DNA of 36,603 bases from Paucimonas sp. (lineage in GTDB: Bacteria; Pseudomonadota; Gammaproteobacteria; Pseudomonadales; Pseudomonadaceae), in contig JAIRVG010000017.1 of assembly GCA_031253995.1 (NCBI GenBank), positions 1 to 36,603 on the forward strand. The letters run 5' to 3'. Made by a program: the position numbers and the translations under genes. The notes under the pieces were generated by a model. It had not been told where the DNA came from. It was given only the letters and a program-made list of their open reading frames with translations, and did not search any database. How positions within the stretch are numbered: position 1 is the stretch's first letter; the number at the start of each line of letters is the position of its first letter. Below, one piece after another: positions 23,977-31,360 of this stretch.

Positions 23977-24729
23977 TCAGCGACCTATGCGGGGTTCTTT
24001 GATGGCGATGGGGGTGGCGATTTCACGGATCTTGCCGGCGTCTTCCTGCTTGGAACGCAGGTACTCCAGGGCCACCTTGGCGGCGGCACGGACGTGGTCC
24101 ACCGAAGCCTGGTGCGCGGCCAGCGGGTCGCCGCTCTTGATCGCCTCGACGATCTTTTCCATTTCCTGGTTGCTGGCGCCGCGGCGGTTTTCCTGGGACA
24201 CCGAGGTGGCGCGCAGGTAGCTGATGCGCGCCTGCAACTGGCGCAGCTGGGTGGCGGCGACGTGGTTGCCGGAGCCTTCCAGGAGCACGTCGTAGAAGCC
24301 TTGCACCGATTCCAGCACCTGTTGCAGCTCGCCGTCGGTAAGGGCGTTGCGGTTCTCTTCCAGGGCTTTTTCCAGGGCACGGATGTCCTTGGCCTTGGCA
24401 TTGAGGGTGAACAGCTGGACGATCAGGCCTTCGAGCACGCAGCGCAGCTCGTAGATGTCGCGGGCGTCTTCCAGGGTGATGATGGCCACGCGCGGGCCCT
24501 TGGCGTCGGCGAATTCCACCAGGCCTTCGGATTCCAGGTGGCGCAGGGCTTCGCGCACCGAGGTGCGGCTGACGCCGAGGCGGTCGCAGAGGTCGCGCTC
24601 GACCAGGCGGTCGCCCGGGAGCAGGTGGAAGTTCATGATCGCGCTGCGCAGTTTGTCCAGCACGATTTCGCGCAGGGTAACGGGGTTGCGGTTGACCTTG
24701 AAGGTGTCGTCGAGTGGCTGGCGTTTCAT
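23977..24729 (-). CDS. GntR-family (FCD/FadR-type) transcriptional regulator
   Basis: A 250-residue regulator. N-terminal GntR winged helix (VTLREIVLDKLRSAIMNFHLLPGDRLVERDLCDRLGVSRTSVREALRHLESEGLVEF) leads into an all-helical FCD effector domain (DARDIYELRCVLEGLIVQL through DHVRAAAKVALEYL) with the Asp and His residues that often bind a metal and carboxylate. Start ATG 24729 gives the usual N-terminus; ATG 24771 is in frame but neither has a clear Shine-Dalgarno. FCD members recognise TNGTNNNACNA-type palindromes, and exactly such sites (TGGTATACCA) occur at the three promoters of cluster F, making this protein their likely repressor. Confidence 0.9.
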   Translation of the reverse strand: MKRQPLDDTFKVNRNPVTLREIVLDKLRSAIMNFHLLPGDRLVERDLCDRLGVSRTSVREALRHLESEGLVEFADAKGPRVAIITLEDARDIYELRCVLEGLIVQLFTLNAKAKDIRALEKALEENRNALTDGELQQVLESVQGFYDVLLEGSGNHVAATQLRQLQARISYLRATSVSQENRRGASNQEMEKIVEAIKSGDPLAAHQASVDHVRAAAKVALEYLRSKQEDAGKIREIATPIAIKEPRIGR

Positions 24730-24823
24730 CGTCTGCGTCTGCGCTCTGAAATTGGCTGTGGCCAGCGACATCGGAGCACGCGACAGCCGGGTGCTCCCTG
24801 CAGTGGTTTCGAACAGCCAGTGT

Positions 24824-25213
24824 TTAACTGGTTGACTCCGAGTCGGCTTCGGCGAAGGCTTCGCGGGCCAGGCGGAAGCTGTCCACGGCCGCGGGTACAC
24901 CGCAATAGATACCGACCTGGAGGAGAATTTCGCGTATTTGTTCACGACTCAGGCCGTTACGCAAGGCGCCGCGGATGTGCAGCTTGAGTTCGTGAGGCCG
25001 GTTCAACGCGGAAATCATGGCCAAGTTTATCATGCTGCGTTCTTTGAGCGACAAACCGTCTCGGCCCCAGACGTGGCCCCAGCAGTATTCGGTGACCAGT
25101 TCCTGCAGCGGCCTGGTGAAGTCGTCGGCGTTCTGGATGGAGCGGTTGACGTAGTCTTCGCCGAGCACCTGGGTGCGGATGGCGAGGCCTTTCTCGTACT
25201 TTTCGTTGCTCAT
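24824..25213 (-). CDS. Carboxymuconolactone decarboxylase (CMD/AhpD-like) family protein
   Basis: A 129-residue all-helical CMD-family protein, like gamma-carboxymuconolactone decarboxylase PcaC in size and in the conserved C-terminal stretch (RSMINLAMISALNRPHELKLHIRGALRNGLSREQIREILLQVGIYCGVPAA). There is no CxxC, so it is not an AhpD-type peroxidase reductase. True PcaC sits with pca genes, absent here; here it may decarboxylate or hydrolyse a lactone intermediate of cluster F. ATG 25213 has an AGGA about 10 bases upstream; the ATG at 25231 lacks one. Confidence 0.88.
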   Translation of the reverse strand: MSNEKYEKGLAIRTQVLGEDYVNRSIQNADDFTRPLQELVTEYCWGHVWGRDGLSLKERSMINLAMISALNRPHELKLHIRGALRNGLSREQIREILLQVGIYCGVPAAVDSFRLAREAFAEADSESTS

Positions 25214-25308
25214 GCCGGTGGATTCCTGCATCGGGTGTAAAAACGGGGCGCCGCAACCGAAGGTGAGCGATTGCAGGCGGCGCCCCTGAAAGCTTGGGTG
25301 TTCTTGAG

Positions 25309-25364
25309 GGCCTCATCGCTGGCAAGCCAGCTCCCACAGGGACCGCGTGCACCGCGATGAGGCC
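25309..25364. repeat. Degenerate REP element, family 1 (one arm plus remnant)
   Basis: Positions 25309-25340 match, base for base, the left arm of the element at 28971, but the right arm is reduced to GCGATGAGGCC (25354-25364), which still pairs with the first 11 bases of the left arm. It looks like an internally deleted REPIN. It lies between the flavin reductase and CMD genes; the rest of 25214-25371 shows no gene. Confidence 0.75.
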
Positions 25365-25371
25365 CGAAAGG

Positions 25372-25857
25372 TCAGCCCAGGTTCGGCAGGGCGCCCAGCT
25401 TGCCCTTGTGGTAGATCATCGGCGTCACCGGCTGCTCGGGAAGAATCAGGTTCTTCACCTCGCCCACGATGATCGCGTGGTCACCACCGTCGTATTCGCG
25501 CCACAGCTCGCACTCGATCACCGCCGTGGCATTGGCCAGCACCGGGTTGCCCAGCTCGCTGAGCTGCCATTCGACGCCCTTGGCCTTGTCCTTGCCCTTG
25601 CCGGCGAAGGCATAGGCCTCGGCGGTCTGGCCGGCGGCCAGCAGGTGGATGGCGAAGCGCTTGCTGTCGCGCAGGATCGGGTAGGTGTCGGAGGCGTAGT
25701 TGGGGCAGAACAGCACCAGCGCCGGTTCGATCGACAGCGCGCTGAAGGCGCTGGCGGTGATGCCGACGATGCCGCCCTCGGCATCCAGCGTGGTGACGAT
25801 GGTCACGCCGGACGGGAAGGAGCCCATCACGTCTTTGTAGATGCCGGGTTCGATCAT
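25372..25857 (-). CDS. Flavin reductase family protein (copy 1)
   Basis: A 161-residue FMN reductase-like protein of the HpaC/RutF split-barrel family: GSFPSGVTIVTTLD, GITASAFSALSIEPALVLFCPNYASDTYPIL (flavin-binding), RFAIHLLAAGQ, and ECELWREYDGGDHAIIVGEV with the GDHxIxxG motif. It supplies reduced flavin to a two-component monooxygenase. It is about 70% identical by eye to the second copy at 30547-31032, so one may serve the luciferase-like monooxygenase and the other a different role. Start ATG 25857 lies 13 bases after the ALDH stop, so it is in that operon. Confidence 0.9.
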   Translation of the reverse strand: MIEPGIYKDVMGSFPSGVTIVTTLDAEGGIVGITASAFSALSIEPALVLFCPNYASDTYPILRDSKRFAIHLLAAGQTAEAYAFAGKGKDKAKGVEWQLSELGNPVLANATAVIECELWREYDGGDHAIIVGEVKNLILPEQPVTPMIYHKGKLGALPNLG

Positions 25858-25870
25858 GTCAGTTCACCTG

Positions 25871-27352
25871 TCAACGCATCACGAAGGGGTCGGGCATGGG
25901 CGCGGTGGAGAGGTTGATCCACACCGTTTTCAGTTCCGTGTAGGCCAGCACCGAGTCGATACCGCTTTCGCGGCCATAACCACTGTTCTTGAAGCCGCCG
26001 ATCGGCGCCATGGCCGACACCGCGCGGTAGGTGTTGACCCAGATGATCCCCGAACGCACGTCCCGGGCCAGGCGGTGGGCACGGCCCAGGTCGCGGGTCC
26101 AGATGCCGGCGGCGAGGCCGAACTGGGAGTCGTTGGCGATCGCCAGGGCTTCTTCCTCGGTCTTGAAGCGGATCACCGCGGCGACCGGGCCGAACACTTC
26201 TTCCTGCATGATCTTCATCGAGTTGCTGTCGCACTCGAACAGGGTCGGCTCGTAGAACCAGCCTTCACCCTCGACCTCGGCACGCTTGCCGCCCATGCGC
26301 AGGCGCGCGCCTTCGGCATTGGCCGCGGCGACCAGGCCTTCGACCACGGCCAGTTGCTGGGCGGTGGCCATCGGGCCCATCTCGCTGCTTTCGTCCTGCG
26401 GGTTGCCAATGCGGATGCGCTTGGCACGCTCGATCAGGCGCTCGACGAACTCGTCGAAGATCTCGTCCTGCACCAGCAGGCGCGAACCGGCCACGCAGCT
26501 CTGGCCCGACGCGGCGTAGATGCCGGCCACGGCGCCGTTGATCGCGCTGTCCAGGTCGGCGTCGGCGAAGATGATGTTCGGCGACTTGCCGCCCAGTTCC
26601 AGGGACAGCTTGGCGAAGTTCTCGGCGCTGCTGCGCACCACATGGCGGGCGGTGGCGGCACCGCCGGTGAAGGCGATCTTGCGTACCAGCGGATGGCGGG
26701 TAAGCGCTGCGCCGGTGCTCGGGCCGTAGCCGGTGACCACGTTGACCACGCCCGCCGGGAAGCCGGCTTCGAGGGCCAGTCGGGCCAGTTCGAGGATGGT
26801 CGCCGAAGCGTGCTCGGACGGCTTGATGACGATGGTGTTGCCGGCGGCCAGGGCCGGGGCCAGCTTGATCGCGGTCAGGTACAGCGGGCTGTTCCACGGG
26901 ATGATCGCGGCGACCACGCCGATCGGCTCGTGCACGGTGTAGGCGAACAGGTCCGGCTTGTCGAGGGGCAGGGTGCCGCCTTCGAGCTTGTCGGCAAGGC
27001 CCGCGGTGTAATGGAAGAACTCCGGCAGGTAGCCGACCTGGCCGCGGGTCTCGCGGATCAGCTTGCCGTTGTCACGGCTTTCCAGCTGGGCCAGGCGTTC
27101 CTTGTTCTCGGCGATCAGGTCGCCGAGGCGGCGCAGCAGCTTGCCCCGGGCGGTGGCGGTGAGGCCGCGCCACTCTTTGCTGTCGAAGGCTTTCTGCGCG
27201 GCCTGGACGGCGATTTCCACGTCGGTTTCATCGGCGTCGGGCAGTTGCGCCCAGGCCTGGGCGGTGGCCGGGTCGAGGCTGTCGAAGGTCTTGCCGTTGT
27301 GGGCATCGAGCCACTGGCCGTCGATGCACATCTGGAAGCGAGTGAGCGTCAT
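25871..27352 (-). CDS. NAD(P)-dependent aldehyde dehydrogenase (semialdehyde type)
   Basis: A 493-residue aldehyde dehydrogenase most like hydroxymuconic / succinic semialdehyde dehydrogenases. Active site: Asn in IPWNSPLYLTAIKLAPALAAGNT, general base Glu252 in LELGGKSPN and nucleophile Cys286 in SGQSCVAGSR, at the standard 34-residue spacing; C-terminal FKNSGYGRESG. The frame stays open upstream, but the true start is ATG 27352, which overlaps the alpha/beta hydrolase stop by 4 bases (ATGA) and gives the normal N-terminus. In cluster F it would oxidise the aldehyde produced by ring opening. Confidence 0.93.
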   Translation of the reverse strand: MTLTRFQMCIDGQWLDAHNGKTFDSLDPATAQAWAQLPDADETDVEIAVQAAQKAFDSKEWRGLTATARGKLLRRLGDLIAENKERLAQLESRDNGKLIRETRGQVGYLPEFFHYTAGLADKLEGGTLPLDKPDLFAYTVHEPIGVVAAIIPWNSPLYLTAIKLAPALAAGNTIVIKPSEHASATILELARLALEAGFPAGVVNVVTGYGPSTGAALTRHPLVRKIAFTGGAATARHVVRSSAENFAKLSLELGGKSPNIIFADADLDSAINGAVAGIYAASGQSCVAGSRLLVQDEIFDEFVERLIERAKRIRIGNPQDESSEMGPMATAQQLAVVEGLVAAANAEGARLRMGGKRAEVEGEGWFYEPTLFECDSNSMKIMQEEVFGPVAAVIRFKTEEEALAIANDSQFGLAAGIWTRDLGRAHRLARDVRSGIIWVNTYRAVSAMAPIGGFKNSGYGRESGIDSVLAYTELKTVWINLSTAPMPDPFVMR

Positions 27353-28182
27353 GCAACGATCCCCTTGGCTGAGTCGGAGAGGGTTCGGGCGTGCCCGAGG
27401 AAGTCCAGCAGCATCTGGTTGACCAGGCGCGGCGACTCCACCGGCATCATATGCCGCTGTTCGGCCAGGACCACGCTCTGCGCGCCGGGAATTCGCGCGG
27501 CGAGTTCGCGGGTCATGGTCGGGGTCGAGCCGAGGTCGTGTTCGCCGGTGGCGATCAGGGTCGGTACCTGGATGCTGCCGAGGTCGTCGGCGCGGTACAT
27601 GTCCTGGGTGGCGAACAGTTCGTAGGTGGTCAGGTAGCCCTGCGGGTCGTTGCCGGCCAGGACCTGGCGGATCGCCGCGACCTGGGCCGGGTTGGCCGCC
27701 TGGTATTCGCGGCTGAACCAGCGCGCCAGGGCCGCTTCGGCATTGGCGTCGGGGCCGTGTTCGGCGGCCTGGGCGGCGCGGGCGATGACGCCGGCGCTCT
27801 GCTCGGGGCTGCGGTTGAACACGCTGTTGAGCACCACCAGCGCGGCAAGGCGCTGCGGATGGTGCAGGGCGAAGGCGCGGGCGACCAGGCCGCCCATGGA
27901 GAAGCCGATCACCGTCGCCTGTTGAATTTGCAGATGGTCGAGCAGTTCGAGCAGTTGCGCGGCATAGCCTTGCAGGTCGGTGCCGGCGTCGGGACGCGGG
28001 CTCTGGCCGTGGCCGAGCATGTCGTAGGCGATGACCCGGTAATCGCTGGCGAGGCCGACGAACTGTCCGCCCCACATTTCTTTGTTCAGGCCCACGCCGT
28101 GGATCAGTACCACGGGTTGGCCCTGGCCGGCGTCGAGGTAGCTGGTGCCGGCGGGTGTACGTTCAGCGGCAGGCTGAATCAT
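27349..28182 (-). CDS. Alpha/beta-fold hydrolase
   Basis: A 277-residue cytoplasmic alpha/beta hydrolase resembling RutD, PcaD and MhpC-type enzymes. Motifs: oxyanion HGVGLNKEMW after VVLIHG, nucleophile elbow GFSMGG, catalytic Asp in ATGEHDLGSTP, catalytic His in EQRHMMPVESP, all at usual positions. It is translationally coupled to the ALDH (ATGA). In cluster F it may hydrolyse an enol-lactone, amide or C-C bond in a ring-opened intermediate; the analogous place in the Rut pathway is held by RutD. Start ATG 28182; the sequence before it (GGAGCGCCCCACC) contains GGAG. Confidence 0.9.
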   Translation of the reverse strand: MIQPAAERTPAGTSYLDAGQGQPVVLIHGVGLNKEMWGGQFVGLASDYRVIAYDMLGHGQSPRPDAGTDLQGYAAQLLELLDHLQIQQATVIGFSMGGLVARAFALHHPQRLAALVVLNSVFNRSPEQSAGVIARAAQAAEHGPDANAEAALARWFSREYQAANPAQVAAIRQVLAGNDPQGYLTTYELFATQDMYRADDLGSIQVPTLIATGEHDLGSTPTMTRELAARIPGAQSVVLAEQRHMMPVESPRLVNQMLLDFLGHARTLSDSAKGIVA

Positions 28183-28245
28183 GGTGGGGCGCTCCTTCAG
28201 AGTCGGGCGTGGTGCGAACCACGCCCCGGCCCGGTGGAATTGTTG

Positions 28246-28836
28246 TTATTGGTTTTTTTCTGCAGCCAGCTCTTCCAGGTCGATGTAGCGGTTGCCGATG
28301 CGCGGGTGCAGGCGGCCGCCGTCGGCAGCGCCCAGGACCACGACGATCTCGTCGGCACGCGGGGCGTCTTCGATCTGCATTTCCAGGGTGATGTAGTGCG
28401 AGCGCAGGCCTTCGTCGTCTTTCTGCATCATCGGGATCTGGATCGAGGTGCCAGGGCCGCCGCGCTTGTTGGTGAAGCTCAGGTAGCTCTTGGCCTGGAC
28501 CGCTTCACGGTAGTGGTTGCCGAAGCGCAGGGTGTGGATCACCGCCGAAGCGTGCTCGATCTCGCCGTCGGCGCCGACCACTGCCGCCTTGCCGTAGGCC
28601 TCGATCTTGTCCGCGCCGCCGATGGCAGCGGTGAGGCGCTCGACCATCAGTGCGCCGAGGTCGGAGCAGTTGGCACGGATTTCAGGCTTCAGGTCCTCGA
28701 CGAAACCACGACCGGCCCATGGGTTCTTGATCACCACGGCCAGCCCGACCATGGTCACCGGCTTGTCGGTGGCCTTGCCGCCTTCGATGCGGGTTTCTTC
28801 GGAGTAGGTGACGATCTTGCGGATTTCGAAACTCAT
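28246..28836 (-). CDS. DUF1185 (amino-acid synthesis family) protein
   Basis: A 196-residue protein of PF06684 ('amino acid synthesis', DUF1185), recognised by the beginning IRKIVTYSEETRIEGG, AVVIKNPWAGRGFVEDL, GKAAVVGADGEIEHASAVIHTLRFGNHYR and GGPGTSIQIPMMQKDDEGLRSHY. Length is typical. The family has structures but no established reaction; the name is historical. ATG 28836 has a GGAG upstream. First gene of the DUF1185-hydrolase-ALDH-flavin reductase transcript, driven by the promoter/operator at 28876-28903. Consistent co-occurrence with monooxygenase and hydrolase genes suggests a role in heterocycle or carboxylate catabolism rather than biosynthesis (inference). Confidence 0.88.
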   Translation of the reverse strand: MSFEIRKIVTYSEETRIEGGKATDKPVTMVGLAVVIKNPWAGRGFVEDLKPEIRANCSDLGALMVERLTAAIGGADKIEAYGKAAVVGADGEIEHASAVIHTLRFGNHYREAVQAKSYLSFTNKRGGPGTSIQIPMMQKDDEGLRSHYITLEMQIEDAPRADEIVVVLGAADGGRLHPRIGNRYIDLEELAAEKNQ

Positions 28837-28875
28837 GAGCGGCTCCTGCAGAGGTATTCAGGTTGTTGTTGTCTG

Positions 28876-28903
28876 ATGGTATACCATAATATTTGATGTG
28901 CAA
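28876..28903 (-). promoter_or_regulatory. Promoter and operator 1 of cluster F (DUF1185 operon)
   Basis: On the - strand TTGCAC (28898-28903) and TACCAT (28876-28881) are spaced 16 bases, a plausible sigma70 promoter 40 bases before the DUF1185 start. On the -10 lies a perfect 12-base palindrome ATGGTATACCAT (28876-28887) inside the wider element TGTCTGATGGTATACC / ATAATA. Operators 2 (31081-31103) and 3 (31261-31276) share the same core. Confidence 0.65.
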
Positions 28904-28970
28904 TAGGTATCGAGAAATTTCTGTGGGGGAGGGGATAAGTGGTTGCCAGGAGGAGGGGGCAGGGCTTGTG

Positions 28971-29064
28971 GGCCTCATCGCTGGCAAGCCAGCTCCCACA
29001 GGTACAGCACAGGTCTCAAGAATTGTGCTGACCCTGTGGGAGCTGGCTTGCCAGCGATGAGGCC
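28971..29064. repeat. REP doublet (REPIN), family 1, copy 2
   Basis: A perfect 32-bp inverted repeat: arms 28971-29002 and 29033-29064; the inner bases CAGCACA / TGTGCTG pair too, so the whole can form one long hairpin. It separates the small ORF (stop at 29084) from operator 1 and the DUF1185 promoter, a good position to end or stabilise the upstream transcript. Confidence 0.88.
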
Positions 29065-29083
29065 CTGAAGGGCAAAGGAGATA

Positions 29084-29320
29084 TCAGTGCTTGGCGAGCT
29101 GTTGATCCACCAGCCATCGACCATGGGCCAACGACGCATGCTGGGCATTTTCCAGGTCGGACATCCAGGCCATGCTCAGCGGCAACGACCTGCGCGTGCC
29201 GGTATGGCCCTGGGGATCGGTGATAAGACAGCCGCCAGCATAAGGGGTGGGGATCCCAGGATGGGATTCGACGCTGGCGGTGATGGTGTAGCCACGGTAG
29301 TCGCAATGAAGACTTTGCAT
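29084..29320 (-). CDS. Small uncharacterised protein (78 aa)
   Basis: A 78-residue soluble protein (begins MQSLHCDYRGYTITASVE) with no membrane segment or signal peptide. It resembles the many small DUF proteins that begin with a 'YRGYxI' strand, but I cannot name the family with certainty. Supported as real by an AGG Shine-Dalgarno about 8 bases before ATG 29320, position 89 bases downstream of the monooxygenase stop on the same strand, and coding-like third-position GC. No function can be proposed. Confidence 0.65.
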   Translation of the reverse strand: MQSLHCDYRGYTITASVESHPGIPTPYAGGCLITDPQGHTGTRRSLPLSMAWMSDLENAQHASLAHGRWLVDQQLAKH

Positions 29321-29409
29321 GGTACTGACCTCGCTGCGGGAAAATCGGAAGTCTCCTATCGATATACCACAGCGTCGGGCCAGGGTTCCCCGGCCCGACG
29401 AACGCGACC

Positions 29410-30453
29410 TTACTGGAACGCCGGCACCACTTCCTTGATGAACAGCTCAAGCGACTTGCGCTTCTCTTCGTGCGGCAGGCTGTTGTCGCACCAGAAGCTG
29501 AACTCGTCGACGCCCAGTTCCTGGTAGTAGCGGATGCGCTCGATGACATCCTTCGGCGTGCCGATCATCGCGGTCTTGTGCAGGCTTTCCAGGCCGAACT
29601 CCGGACGTTCGGCGAACTTCGCCTCCGGGCTCGGGGGCAGGAAGCCGTTTTCCGGGGTCTGTTTGTTGCCGAACCAGGCGTCGAAGGTGCGGTAGAAGCG
29701 GTTGATCGCCTGGGCGCCGACCTTCCAGCCTTCCGGATCGTTCTCGGCGTGCACGTGGGTGTGGCGCAGTACCATCAGTTGCGGACGCGGCACGCCCGGG
29801 TTGTTGGCCAGGGCAGCCTCGAACTTGTTCTTCAGGTCGACCACTTCTTCATCGCCCTTCATCAGCGGGGTGACCATGACGTTGCAGCCGTTGGCCACGG
29901 CGAAGTTGTGCGAGTCCGGGTCGCGGGCGGCGATCCACATCGGCGGCATCGGCTTCTGTACCGGCTTGGGTACCGAGGTGGAGGTGGGGAATTTCCAGAT
30001 CGCGCCGTCGTGGGCGTAGTCGCCCTGCCACAGGGCACGCACCGCCGGGACCATCTCGCGCAGGGCTGCACCGCCCTCGGAGGCCGGCATGCCATTGGCC
30101 ATGCGGTCGAATTCGAACTGGTAGGCGCCGCGGGCCAGGCCCACTTCCATCCGGCCGTTGCTGATCACGTCGAGCAGGGCGCATTCGCCGGCGACGCGGA
30201 TCGGGTGCCAGAACGGCGCGATGATGGTGCCGGCACCGAGGTGGATGGTTTCGGTACGCGCGGCGAGGTAGGCCAGCAGCGGCATCGGGCTCGGCGAGAT
30301 GGTGTATTCCATGGCGTGGTGTTCGCCGATCCACACGGTGCTGAAGCCGCCTTTCTCGGCCATCAGGGTCAGCTCGGTCAGGTCTTCGAACAGCTGTCGG
30401 TGGCTGACCTGTTCATCCCAGCGTTCCATGTGCACGAACAACGAAAATTTCAT
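29410..30453 (-). CDS. LLM-class flavin-dependent monooxygenase (luciferase-like)
   Basis: A bacterial-luciferase-fold (PF00296) monooxygenase of 347 residues. Visible features: KFSLFVHMERWD (first barrel strand), FSTVWIGEHHAMEY (strand 2, catalytic-region His pair), HLGAGTIIAPFWHPIRVAGECALLDVISNGRMEVGLARG (flavin/phosphate region) and MIGTPKDVIERIRYYQELGVDEF near the C-terminus. It uses FMNH2 or F420-independent reduced flavin made by the adjacent flavin reductase to oxygenate the substrate, like RutA or PyrA-type ring-opening enzymes. 93 bases downstream of the flavin reductase; that gap contains a hairpin. Substrate unknown; the key enzyme of cluster F. Confidence 0.92.
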   Translation of the reverse strand: MKFSLFVHMERWDEQVSHRQLFEDLTELTLMAEKGGFSTVWIGEHHAMEYTISPSPMPLLAYLAARTETIHLGAGTIIAPFWHPIRVAGECALLDVISNGRMEVGLARGAYQFEFDRMANGMPASEGGAALREMVPAVRALWQGDYAHDGAIWKFPTSTSVPKPVQKPMPPMWIAARDPDSHNFAVANGCNVMVTPLMKGDEEVVDLKNKFEAALANNPGVPRPQLMVLRHTHVHAENDPEGWKVGAQAINRFYRTFDAWFGNKQTPENGFLPPSPEAKFAERPEFGLESLHKTAMIGTPKDVIERIRYYQELGVDEFSFWCDNSLPHEEKRKSLELFIKEVVPAFQ

Positions 30454-30480
30454 GGGGCGTTTCCTCGGCTCTTGTTATCG

Positions 30481-30502
30481 GTCGCCCGTCGGATCGGGCG
30501 AC
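30481..30502 (-). other. Intercistronic hairpin between flavin reductase and monooxygenase genes
   Basis: GTCGCCCG (30481-30488) and CGGGCGAC (30495-30502) form a perfect 8-bp stem with a 6-base loop between the two co-directional genes. There is no U-tract, so it is more likely an mRNA-stability or processing element than a terminator. Confidence 0.5.
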
Positions 30503-30546
30503 AGCTGACTGGACGGACAGGGTTCACCTGTCACAAGAATAGGGGC

Positions 30547-31032
30547 TCAGGCGAAGGCCGGCAGGCTGGCCATCTTGCCGCGGCAGTAGACCAGCGGGCT
30601 TGGCGCCTCGGCTGGAACGATGAGGTTCTTCACCGCGCCGACCATGATGGCGTGGTCGCCCCCTTCATATTCGCGCCACAGCTCGCACTCGATGATCGCC
30701 GTGGCGTTGGCCAGCAGCGGGTTGCCCAGCGCGCTCAGGGTCCACTCGATGCCCTGGGCCTTGTCCTTGCCCTTTTTCGCGAAGGCATAGGCCTCGGCCT
30801 GTTGCTGGCCGGAGAGCAGGTGGATGGCGAAGCGCTTGTTCTTGATCAGGACAGGGTAGGAGTCGGAGCTGTAGTTGGGGCAGAACAGCACCAGCGGCGG
30901 CTCCATGGACAGGGAGCTGAAGGCACTGGCGGTCAGACCGACGATCTGGCCGTCGTCGTCCAGGGTGGTGATGACAGTAACGCCGGACGGGAAGGAGCCC
31001 AGAACGTTCTTGTAGACGGTTGCGTCGATCAT
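30547..31032 (-). CDS. Flavin reductase family protein (copy 2)
   Basis: A 161-residue HpaC/RutF-type flavin reductase, paralogous to 25372-25857 and collinear with it throughout (GSFPSGVTVITTLDDDG, LTASAFSSLSMEPPLVLFCPNYSSDSYPVL, ECELWREYEGGDHAIMVGAVKNLIVP). It is the first gene after operator 2 and directly precedes the luciferase-like monooxygenase, so it is the obvious source of reduced flavin for it. Start ATG 31032; the sequence before it has GAGGACCACGCC (GAGGA). Confidence 0.92.
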   Translation of the reverse strand: MIDATVYKNVLGSFPSGVTVITTLDDDGQIVGLTASAFSSLSMEPPLVLFCPNYSSDSYPVLIKNKRFAIHLLSGQQQAEAYAFAKKGKDKAQGIEWTLSALGNPLLANATAIIECELWREYEGGDHAIMVGAVKNLIVPAEAPSPLVYCRGKMASLPAFA

Positions 31033-31080
31033 GGCGTGGTCCTCGGGAAACAGCGGTGGTCCGCGTTTTTATCGTTGATG

Positions 31081-31114
31081 TGTCTGATGGTATACCGTAA
31101 TACCTATTTTGCAA
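31081..31114 (-). promoter_or_regulatory. Promoter and operator 2 of cluster F (flavin reductase/monooxygenase operon)
   Basis: On the - strand TTGCAA (31109-31114) and TACCAT (31087-31092) are 16 bases apart, the same spacing and same -10 as operator 1. The core ATGGTATACCGT (31087-31098) differs by one base from the palindrome of operator 1, and the flank TGTCTG before it is identical. The start codon is 55 bases downstream of the -10. Confidence 0.65.
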
Positions 31115-31248
31115 GGGGAATTTTCCGGCCCTGACGAACGCGTTGATCCAGGTCAATGCCCAATGAATACGGGGTCTTGCGGCTATATAGCGGGAGAAGA
31201 GGGGCGGGAAAAAGCGGATCAGTTGGTCGGCAAATCAGCGAATCAGTG

Positions 31249-31276
31249 TTGTCAAAAGCTTGGAATACCATAATAT
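31249..31276 (+). promoter_or_regulatory. Promoter and operator 3 of cluster F (NCS1 permease)
   Basis: On the + strand TTGTCA (31249-31254) and TAATAT (31271-31276) are separated by 16 bases. The site TGGAATACCATAATAT (31261-31276) matches operator 1 (TGGTATACCATAATAT) at 15 of 16 positions and overlaps the -10, about 85 bases upstream of the permease ATG. Confidence 0.65.
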
Positions 31277-31360
31277 GGTCTTCAGCTTCGACGTCGCTTG
31301 CTGCGTCCTGCAAGCGGTTTCCTACAAAGATAAAAACAGAACCTTTCGAGCTTTTTGCCC

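Noticed and set aside
24824..25213. CMD gene as pcaC of protocatechuate degradation
   Set aside because: No pcaB/pcaD/pcaGH neighbours; similarity is only to the broad family.
25841..27625. 594-codon + strand frame opposite the second ALDH
   Set aside because: No motif; the - strand ALDH has an intact active site and coupled start.
2653..29064. Repeated palindromes considered as a CRISPR array
   Set aside because: The copies are isolated, kilobases apart and of inverted-repeat form, without regularly spaced unique spacers; they are REP elements.
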